From an alpha proteobacterium 3107 (GTDB lineage Bacteria; Pseudomonadota; Alphaproteobacteria; Rhodobacterales; Rhodobacteraceae): a DNA stretch of 19,344 nt. The notes beneath the pieces were generated by a model. It saw only the letters and a list, made by a program, of their open reading frames with translations. It made no database searches and was not told where the DNA came from. Both the position numbers and the translations under genes were made by a program. Position 1 is the first letter of the stretch. Each line of letters opens with the position of its first letter. Shown here piece after piece: positions 7,921 to 13,969 of this stretch. The stretch covers positions 1-19,344 of the forward strand of contig JPPB01000140.1 of NCBI GenBank assembly GCA_001483205.1. The letters are read 5' to 3'.

Positions 7921-8756
7921 CGACTGACGCCATAAAACATGTGCTTGGCCTGTCCGGCGGGCGCGACAGCGCGGCGCTTGCCGTTTACATGCGGCAGCAT
8001 CACCCCGAGTTGGAAATCGAGTATTTCTTCACGGATACGGGCAAGGAATTGCCAGAGGTCTATGAATATTTGGGGCGACTGGAAGGCTTTCTCGGACAAC
8101 CGATCCGGCGGCTGAATCCCGACCGTGATTTCGACTTCTGGCTCAGGCAATACAATGACTTTCTGCCATCGCCGCAAACACGCTGGTGTACGCGACAACT
8201 CAAACTTCGCCCGTTTGAGCATTGGCTAAGGCCGATGCTCGCCGAGGGGATGACAGTGTATAGCTATGTTGCGATCCGTAGCGATGAAGAATACCGCGAA
8301 GGTTATTCGTCCAAACATGACAGCCTTATCGTCAGGCTGCCGTTCAAGCAAGCCGGGATAGACAAGGCAGGGGTGCTGGAAATCCTCGACAGTGCCGGGC
8401 TCGGCTTGCCGAAATACTATGCCTGGCGCACGCGCAGCGGCTGCACCTTCTGTTTCTTTCAGCAAAAGATCGAATGGGTGCGGCTCAGGGAACAGCACCC
8501 CGAGGCGTTCGAGGAGGCCAAGGCGTATGAGAAGAACGCCATTGAGCACGGTTCACCCTTTACATGGAGCCAGGGTGAGGCGCTCGAAGAGTTGGAGAAA
8601 CCCGAGCGCATTGAGAAGATCAGGCAGGATCACCAACAGCGGCTTGCCCGGATGCGCGCGAAGGTGCAACCCAATCCCTTGAGGCCGGACAGCGAACCTC
8701 TGGATATTGATGACCTGTATGGTAAGGCCAAGGTTTGCCTGGCCTGTCATAAGTGA
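7917..8756 (+). CDS. sspD: SspD, PAPS-reductase-like PP-loop ATP pyrophosphatase
   Basis: 279 aa from a TTG start. The PP-loop SGGRDS is at 13-18, in VLGLSGGRDSAALA, and marks the PAPS-reductase/ATP-pyrophosphatase superfamily that activates phosphate groups by adenylation. FFTDTGKELPEVYEYL at about 37-52 is the second family signature. Cysteines are placed at C91 (TRWCTRQLK), C176-x2-C179 (SGCTFC) and C274-x2-C277 (CLACHK). They could hold an iron-sulfur cluster, as reported for DndC, and carry persulfide sulfur from SspA. The last pair lies three residues from the end, so the C-terminus is complete. It ends the modification operon, translationally coupled to sspC. The context with DUF4007 makes SspD more likely than DndC or CysH. 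Confidence 0.85.
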   Translation: MTTDAIKHVLGLSGGRDSAALAVYMRQHHPELEIEYFFTDTGKELPEVYEYLGRLEGFLGQPIRRLNPDRDFDFWLRQYNDFLPSPQTRWCTRQLKLRPFEHWLRPMLAEGMTVYSYVAIRSDEEYREGYSSKHDSLIVRLPFKQAGIDKAGVLEILDSAGLGLPKYYAWRTRSGCTFCFFQQKIEWVRLREQHPEAFEEAKAYEKNAIEHGSPFTWSQGEALEELEKPERIEKIRQDHQQRLARMRAKVQPNPLRPDSEPLDIDDLYGKAKVCLACHK

Positions 8757-8769
8757 ACTGAGCTACCCC

Positions 8770-8782
8770 AAAAAATCGGATA
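8770..8782. repeat. 13-bp direct repeat, right copy
   Basis: Second copy of AAAAAATCGGATA, 13 bases after the sspD stop and 18 bases before the IS66 target duplication. The wider context, TGAACTGAG followed by CCCCAAAAAA, looks like an old IS3-type end, but the match is from memory and weak. Confidence 0.35.
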
Positions 8783-8800
8783 CATTCGCGAAGCCCCCTC

Positions 8801-8808
8801 ACCTTATC
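8801..8808. repeat. 8-bp target site duplication of IS66, left
   Basis: ACCTTATC directly precedes the left inverted repeat and recurs exactly after the right end at 11019-11026. Eight base pairs is the duplication length made by IS66-family elements. Confidence 0.9.
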
Positions 8809-8822
8809 GTATCCGTCCGGTG
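8809..8822. repeat. IS66 left terminal inverted repeat
   Basis: GTATCCGTCCGGTG, the exact reverse complement of 11005-11018. Similarity fades inside this core. Confidence 0.88.
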
Positions 8823-8831
8823 GTGTCGCGT

Positions 8832-10374
8832 TTATGAGCTTTGAGGCTCCCAATTCCATGGCATGAGTTGATTGATGTGGTTTATCTTGTGATCGGGGAG
8901 GCGTTCGGGCACCCATGTCATCCAGGCCTCGGGATCGGGGTCGACACTATTCATCCTTGCGGTTTCAATGAGGGTATAGGCGATTGCGGCAGCTTTGCCC
9001 CCGCTGGCGGACCCCATGAACAGGTAGTTTTTGCGGCCGAGCGCGATAGGACGGATTGAGCGCACATATGTTGTTGTCGAGTTCCAGCCGCCCGTCGCTG
9101 AGATAAGCGCGGGCCTTGGGCATTCGGTTGAGCGCGTAGCGCATGGCCCCTGCCAGCCTGGTCTTGCCTGAGAGCCTTGGCAGGCAGGCCAGTCGCCACA
9201 CTTCCGGCTCATCGAAGACGGGTTTGGCCTTTTTCTGCCGCAAGGCGATGCGCTGTTCAGGGGATTTGCCTCGTGCTTCCTTTTCCACGGCATAAAGTTT
9301 GGCAATGCGCTTGATGGCCTCTCTGGCGATGGCCGCGCCGGTGCGCCCGAACGCCTGGACGACCTTGCGGCGCACATGCACCATGCAGGCCTGTTCCTCG
9401 GCTTTGTCGTCACCGAACAGCCCGCCCGAAACCCGCAAAGCCGTCGGCATGTATGGCACCGGTATAGCCGGAGAGGTGATTGACCGGATGCGCGCCCTTG
9501 CGGTCTGTGCTGAACTGATACCACGCAGAGGGCGGTGCCGCCCCGCACATAGCTCCACAACCTCGCGGTTTGGGCTTTTCCGGGTTTGAGCCTGGTTTGC
9601 AGCTTGACCGGCGTGTCATCGGCAAACAGCGCGGGGCCTGCCCTGACCAGCTTGCCGATATGATCGGCCAGGGGTTCAAGCAGGGCCGTGGTGCGGCCCA
9701 CCCAATCGGTCAGCGTTGATCGGTGCAGATCGACCTTCTCGCGGGCATAGATCTCTGACTGACGATATAGCGGCAGGTGATCGCAATATTTGGCCGTAAG
9801 CACATGGGGCGAGAAGCCCCGGGCCGGGGCGACCACGTTCGATGGGGCGCGAGGGCAGTGGCACTTGGACGAAAGCCTCGCAATAGCTACAGGCCATGCG
9901 CGGGCGGACGATCCGGCGCACGACAAAGCGACCGGGGATATATTCCAGTTCCTCGGTGACATCCTCGCCGATCTGACGAAGAGCGCCACCGCACTCTGCG
10001 CAGTCCTCAGCAGGCGACAGCACCGCGTCCTGCCGATCCGGATGATCGGGCAGCGGGGTGCGGCTGTGTTTGCGCTTGGGGCGCGGCGGTTTGGATGAGC
10101 CATCCTCTTCATCATCGCCGGTGTGTTGTTCAGTGTGATGCGCCTCGGCGGCGGCCCCGATCTCCGCGTCATCCTGCAAGTCGAAGGCCAGTTGAGCCAG
10201 GCTCTCGGATTTGGACCCAAACCGCGCCTTGCGATGCCCGGCCAACCCGGCCTTCAGTTTCTCGTTTTGATACATCAGAGACTGAACCTCGGCCATCAAA
10301 AGCGCGCTGACAGCGCGAAGCTCAGTGGGGTCTTCCGGCAGAGATTTGAGGGCGTCCGGCATCGGTAAATCCAT
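8832..10374 (-). pseudogene. tnpC: IS66 transposase TnpC, multiply frameshifted
   Basis: Reading from the ATG at 10374 gives the normal IS66 N-terminus: a leucine-zipper-like helix, then KARFGSKSE, then a zinc-finger-like CAECGG and [10 protein letters not shown]. The frame is then lost near 9804-9813 (after RPGPGLLA). It resumes in a second frame with [16 protein letters not shown] and [11 protein letters not shown], which holds the first catalytic aspartate. It shifts near 9521-9550 (YQFSTDRKG and [11 protein letters not shown] in a third frame), again near 9420-9428 ([19 protein letters not shown]), and again near 9062-9075 ([15 protein letters not shown]). That makes at least four frameshifts, so no full-length enzyme can be made. 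The order of motifs is otherwise complete, which suggests decay by small indels. Confidence 0.88.
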
Positions 10375-10535
10375 ACCGGATCGCCCCGGCGGCCACGGAA
10401 CACAAACAGGTGGCCGGAATACGGGTCTTCCGCAAGAACATGCTCAGCCTGCGCCGCAAGCGTGTTGAACCCACGCCGCATATCCGTCACCCCGGCGGCT
10501 GGCCAGACCCGCGTGTTCGACGGAACAGGGATCAT
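10296..10535 (-). pseudogene. tnpB: IS66 accessory protein TnpB, truncated
   Basis: The N-terminus is typical of IS66 Orf2: [23 protein letters not shown] and [15 protein letters not shown]. After GRRGD the usual continuation (a KIIWWDGQG-type block) is missing. The frame instead runs into the tnpC start region as nonsense, giving 79 aa instead of about 115. An internal deletion at about base 10384 explains this. Its ATG overlaps the tnpA stop by four bases, the normal coupling in this family. Confidence 0.85.
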
Positions 10536-10933
10536 CGCATCAACCCTTCGACCAGAGCAACAACCGCCGACAAGGCTGTCCGCCCTTCAACCAGTATCCG
10601 CCGTCCGTCCGACAGGGTCAGGTCAACACGCTGGGCCCAAAGCGGAGCGTCCAAAGCGGGCGGTAAAACGGAAGCAGGGCACGCGGCAGGCGACGGCACC
10701 GCTTCTGCAAGCTCAACCGGCAAAAAGCCGATACCTTCCTCAACACCCGGGCCTTCAGCTTCATCAGCCGAAAAACGAGGATCGCGAAGCCATGTGTGAA
10801 CCAGGTTCGCGTTCATCGCGTAACGACGCGCAACCCAGGCGACCGAAACACCGGACACACGCGCCTGCGCACAAATCAAACGCTTCTCATCATCCGACCA
10901 GAACCGCTTCTTATGACCCTTCTTGCCCGCCAT
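10532..10933 (-). CDS. tnpA: IS66 accessory protein TnpA (helix-turn-helix)
   Basis: 133 aa from the ATG at 10933 (MAGKKG); an upstream GTG would add seven residues. The N-terminal part, [19 protein letters not shown] followed by [20 protein letters not shown], is the helix-turn-helix of IS66 Orf1. The C-terminal part, [15 protein letters not shown], matches the beta segment of the family. It appears intact, unlike tnpB and tnpC, and overlaps tnpB by four bases. The protein is required for IS66 transposition by a mechanism that is not well defined. Confidence 0.88.
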   Translation of the reverse strand: MAGKKGHKKRFWSDDEKRLICAQARVSGVSVAWVARRYAMNANLVHTWLRDPRFSADEAEGPGVEEGIGFLPVELAEAVPSPAACPASVLPPALDAPLWAQRVDLTLSDGRRILVEGRTALSAVVALVEGLMR

Positions 10934-10950
10934 GCAATGCTCCAGGATGC

Positions 10951-10966
10951 CCACTATCGATAGTGG
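10951..10966. promoter_or_regulatory. 16-bp perfect palindrome upstream of tnpA
   Basis: CCACTATCGATAGTGG reads the same on both strands and lies 17 bases before the tnpA ATG, inside the IS. Its position suits an operator for transposase expression, possibly bound by the TnpA helix-turn-helix. The role is inferred only from symmetry and place. Confidence 0.4.
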
Positions 10967-11004
10967 ACATTATCAGGAACACTATCCCCGCGTCAGAGCA
11001 CCCA

Positions 11005-11018
11005 CACCGGACGGATAC
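11005..11018. repeat. IS66 right terminal inverted repeat
   Basis: CACCGGACGGATAC, the exact inverse of the left end at 8809-8822, directly followed by the second copy of the 8-bp duplication. Confidence 0.88.
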
Positions 11019-11026
11019 ACCTTATC
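11019..11026. repeat. 8-bp target site duplication of IS66, right
   Basis: ACCTTATC, identical to 8801-8808. Removing the IS and one copy restores an uninterrupted stretch between the sspD end and the restriction operon. Confidence 0.9.
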
Positions 11027-11113
11027 CAAAATCGGGGTTCCTTATTCTTCAGGACCTTCTTGGACCTCGCTTGCGCAATGACGTGGCTTGCTTAAATGAA
11101 AACAACGCCTAAA

Positions 11114-11560
11114 CTAAATTATCTCCGAAAGCGCAAAAGACACATTCCAGATCGGGTCATCATCGCCGTCCTTGAGCATTTCAGTGACCTTTGGCAGCCC
11201 TGCCACGGCTAGGCCACTGGCCAGTGCCATCATCTTTCTGGGTTCGGAGACGATTTGCACGTCACCAGTCCTGCCAATCGCGATTAGCATGAGGGTATGG
11301 ACCCGCCACGGGTCGCTGCTGAAGATTGAGCCGTCGATGATCTTTCGCGTCTCATACTTGGTCATGTCGGCTGGTTCCAAGCCCAGCCGCGCGGCGACGC
11401 AGACTGAGAGAAACCAGAGATCAACCATACGCGGAAACGGGCTTTTGTCGATGTCCGCGTTGGCGCTTCGCTGGCAGTAATGGGTGAATGCCTCCTCGTG
11501 AAACTCGACGGGCACGTTAATATCGATAGCCTGGAAGGGGTTGAAGTATCTGTCCGCCAT
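11114..11560 (-). CDS. 148-aa protein of the SMC/helicase operon, family uncertain
   Basis: The ATG at 11560 lies nine bases after the stop of the SMC-like ATPase gene, so it is the last gene of that operon. The protein is small and soluble. It has a central PRMVDLWFLSVCVAARLGLEP segment, then DPWRVHTLMLIAIGRTGDVQIV and a final AVAGLPKVTEMLKDGDDDP helix. This layout (hydrophobic VDLW-F helix, LIAI strand, GL--L-EML end) reminds me of small proteins annotated as dnd-system-associated; I am not certain of that. No catalytic residues stand out. I infer a subunit or regulator of the ATPase. About 90 bases without features separate its stop from the IS66 duplication. Confidence 0.65.
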   Translation of the reverse strand: MADRYFNPFQAIDINVPVEFHEEAFTHYCQRSANADIDKSPFPRMVDLWFLSVCVAARLGLEPADMTKYETRKIIDGSIFSSDPWRVHTLMLIAIGRTGDVQIVSEPRKMMALASGLAVAGLPKVTEMLKDGDDDPIWNVSFALSEII

Positions 11561-11569
11561 CGTCGTCTC

Positions 11570-13711
11570 CTATGACGCTATTTCCAGCTCGACCGATACA
11601 TCCGTGCGGCGCTGGCAGAGCTGACATTCGCTGCGGTGGTCGCATTCACAGCGGAGAGCCTTTCGTTCCACAACGCCGGGATCATTGACGAGCATTTTCG
11701 GGTAGTGCGCCGGGTTCGTAAGGGTGAAAACGATGCCCGCGGCATCGCCGATGATTTCCTCACACCCGGCGATCTCGTCATGCGTCAGGAACAGCACAAG
11801 TTGCGAGCTTTCGCGCACTGCCGTGCGCAGTATTGAGCGCTTGACATACCCGCTGGTCATCCCGAGCGGCGTATCAATGACGTTTGGGGCTTCGACCTCG
11901 CTGACCTTTGTCAGCGCCAGAATAAAGGCAAGGGTAAGAGCGCGGCGCGAGGCTCCGTTCAGGTCACGATCAGGGTTCAGCGTCCTGTCGTTCGGGCCGT
12001 AGACGATGATGTCGAATTTTTGGCTGATTTCGGCGCGTTGAATGATGGCACCCTGTTCCGGGTCCGCACCAATCATTTCGAGAAATATGCTGTTCATTAG
12101 CTCGCTGACTTTTTGCAATTCCTCGTTCGTAATGCGCTCATACGCTCTGTTCAGCACGTTCATGACATCCTGAGTGACATCAAGCTCAGCCAGGATGCGC
12201 GCGCCCTTCTTCTGTTCGCGCAGCAGACGGTCACGGTGACCTTCGTATTCTTTGCGCTCGCGCCTCAGTCCATCGAGTTGAGTCTCTATCGAAGATTGCT
12301 TGGAGAGTTGACGGTCGCGCTGATCCTTGAATTGGCGACGAGTATCCCGCAAGCCCTTTATGTCGGTGTCGGGCAGTTCATCAAGCTGCATCTCCAGCGC
12401 GCGGCGCTTCCGGCCCGCTTCGTCGCGCAAATCCTTTAGGCCATCGCGTCGTTTGGCGACTGTCTTGTATTTCTCAAGCCAGGCTTGTGAACCAGAGTCT
12501 CCGGCAGCCTGTAGCGGCTTGGCCCCGAAATAGAGATCCGTAATGATCTTCTGGATTTCATCGGCTCGCTGGCTTTCGTCGATGAGCTTCTGTATATGGG
12601 TGCGACGCTTCTCGCCACCCGTATTACCGGGTTTGAGTGTCTCGCCGCATATGCAGACTTCCGCAGAGAGCCGATCCTGCAAGACCGGGATTGTCGTGCT
12701 CGGAATTTTGCCCTGATTGTGCAGCTCATCGAGTTTCTCGAAAGCGCGGCCAAACAGGGGTGCAAGCAGGTCCGTCGCAATGGAACGGCTACGGAACAGC
12801 GCCGAATGTTCCTTGCTTGCCGATGCGAGCTGATCGTCAAGTTGCTTGATTTCGTGCTTTGCCTGATCGAGATCCCTTTGCAGCTTCTCCTTGTCACCCT
12901 TCTGGAGTGCCGCCGCAATCTCACGGTCAATCTTATCGACCCTTTCATCGAAGGCCCTAAATTGCTGCTTTGCGTCTTCTAAATCGGTTTCCCACTTCTC
13001 CAGGTCGTTTTCTATCGATTCCAGTCGCGCCGCGACCCGACTCAACTCGCTGTCACCGCCAATCTGTCTCGCCTTCTTGTTCACTTCCGCCGCTGATTTG
13101 CGAACATGCTTGATCGCGTCTTCTATCACACCGAGCCCAAGCAGGGAGCGTATGGCCCGTTGCACCCGCTCACGTTTGGTGGACAGGGCGACATCCGCCT
13201 CAATGAAGCTGAGCGCACGGTCACCATCAGTGAAGAACACATCCCGCAGGTCCGGCGGTAGCTCATCGTTGATCATTGCCTCAGGGGCGTCGATAGGAGC
13301 TGTGCCGGTTTCGTTCAGCGCAAACAGCTTGACAGTGGAGGCCGCCCGCCGCACGTGGCTATCCACATCCTCGAACACTGAGCGCACGAGGCGGTATCGC
13401 TTGCGCGTCTCGCGCACATCGCCCGACGCGCGCCGATATTTTGTCAGTTCAAACTCGACGGTGGCGGTAATCGGAACGCGCTTTCTTTCGCTGGTATCCC
13501 AATCAATGGGATGCAGGCGAAAGCCCTCGCCCTTACCTGGCAAGGCGGCGTCTCCGTAGAGCGCCCATTGCAATCCATGAAGGATGGTCGTTTTGCCCGA
13601 CTCGTTAGCCGCCCGAACAACCGTCAGCTTTTTATCTGGCTCGCTGGAGAAATTAAGCTCCAATTCGCGGAGCATACGGAAATTCTGAAATTCAACGCGG
13701 AGCAGCTTCAT
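11570..13711 (-). CDS. SMC/Rad50/DndD-like ATPase, probable SspFGH-type restriction subunit
   Basis: 713 aa. The N-terminal half-site has Walker A AANESGKTT at 34-42, preceded by the typical FQNFRMLRELEL, and a DndD-like FFTDGDRAL at about 159-167. Two coiled-coil arms (about 210-305 and 365-535) flank a CICG turn (C353, C355) at the hook position. The C-terminal half-site has signature LNGASRRAL at 584-592, Walker B NVIDTPLGM at 610-618 and the H-loop FLTHDE with H644. Beyond the ATPase fold lies a tail with C688, C690, C696 and C699, probably a zinc site. The ATG overlaps the stop of the 81-aa gene (ATGA). The protein should bind DNA and use ATP to open or scan it beside the helicase/nuclease. 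DndD is the nearest named relative, but DndBCE are absent and DUF4007 is present, favouring the SspFGH class. Confidence 0.78.
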   Translation of the reverse strand: MKLLRVEFQNFRMLRELELNFSSEPDKKLTVVRAANESGKTTILHGLQWALYGDAALPGKGEGFRLHPIDWDTSERKRVPITATVEFELTKYRRASGDVRETRKRYRLVRSVFEDVDSHVRRAASTVKLFALNETGTAPIDAPEAMINDELPPDLRDVFFTDGDRALSFIEADVALSTKRERVQRAIRSLLGLGVIEDAIKHVRKSAAEVNKKARQIGGDSELSRVAARLESIENDLEKWETDLEDAKQQFRAFDERVDKIDREIAAALQKGDKEKLQRDLDQAKHEIKQLDDQLASASKEHSALFRSRSIATDLLAPLFGRAFEKLDELHNQGKIPSTTIPVLQDRLSAEVCICGETLKPGNTGGEKRRTHIQKLIDESQRADEIQKIITDLYFGAKPLQAAGDSGSQAWLEKYKTVAKRRDGLKDLRDEAGRKRRALEMQLDELPDTDIKGLRDTRRQFKDQRDRQLSKQSSIETQLDGLRRERKEYEGHRDRLLREQKKGARILAELDVTQDVMNVLNRAYERITNEELQKVSELMNSIFLEMIGADPEQGAIIQRAEISQKFDIIVYGPNDRTLNPDRDLNGASRRALTLAFILALTKVSEVEAPNVIDTPLGMTSGYVKRSILRTAVRESSQLVLFLTHDEIAGCEEIIGDAAGIVFTLTNPAHYPKMLVNDPGVVERKALRCECDHRSECQLCQRRTDVSVELEIAS

Positions 13712-13953
13712 GAGTCCGGCTCCTCTGTCCCCGCATCAAGGCTACGTTGTGCTGAAAGGAATCGTGCGGCAGCGTTGCACTTGTCGTTAATCTTTTTCTG
13801 AATATTCGTCGCCGAAACGCGGTGGCCCCGCTCGTACTGAAGAATCTCTGAGATCACCTCGATAAGCTCTTTCCTGTAGCCGTCGCACCTCTCTTCTATC
13901 CCCTCGCATTGCTCAAGGATGATCGAGATGGTCTTCTTGTCGTTCAATGGCAT
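13708..13953 (-). CDS. 81-aa helical protein between helicase and SMC-like ATPase
   Basis: I chose the ATG at 13953 (MPLNDKK) because it follows GGGGGAAAAG at ribosome-site distance and lies clear of the helicase gene. A GTG/ATG further up would overlap the helicase end. The product is charged and helical (SIILEQCEGIEERCDGYRKELIEVISEILQYERGHRVS), with no known motif that I recognise. It starts 16 bases after the helicase stop and overlaps the ATPase start by four bases, so all three are co-translated. A small bridging subunit of the restriction complex, perhaps equivalent to the small member of SspFGH, is my best guess. Confidence 0.65.
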   Translation of the reverse strand: MPLNDKKTISIILEQCEGIEERCDGYRKELIEVISEILQYERGHRVSATNIQKKINDKCNAAARFLSAQRSLDAGTEEPDS

Positions 13954-13969
13954 GTCTTTTCCCCCAGCT

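Larger units (their letters stand above)
8809..11018 (-). mobile_element. IS66-family insertion sequence, degenerate
   Basis: A 2210-bp element bounded by perfect 14-bp inverted repeats starting GTATCCGTCCGG and flanked by identical 8-bp duplications. It carries the three-gene IS66 set on the minus strand in the order tnpA, tnpB, tnpC. It is shorter than typical members of the family, in keeping with a deletion joining tnpB to tnpC. tnpC is also frameshifted at several points, so the copy should not move by itself; intact ends could still be used by a related element elsewhere. It sits between the PT modification genes and the minus-strand restriction operon, after the ends of both, and breaks neither. 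Confidence 0.92.

Noticed and set aside
1205..8756. DndABCDE system
   Set aside because: No DndB or DndE gene is present and DUF4007 plus the 1126-aa ATPase fit the Ssp class; the DndD-like protein belongs to the opposite operon.
8832..10220. Long 462-codon minus-strand frame as a complete protein
   Set aside because: It only alternates between true IS66 TnpC segments and nonsense; known motifs jump between three frames, so it is part of a pseudogene.
11050..11085. Repeated AGGTCC near the end of the restriction operon as a terminator
   Set aside because: The two copies are direct, not inverted, so they cannot form a stem.
12891..13559. 222-codon plus-strand frame
   Set aside because: It is the serine/arginine-rich antisense shadow of the SMC-like ATPase gene, which has all its motifs on the other strand.
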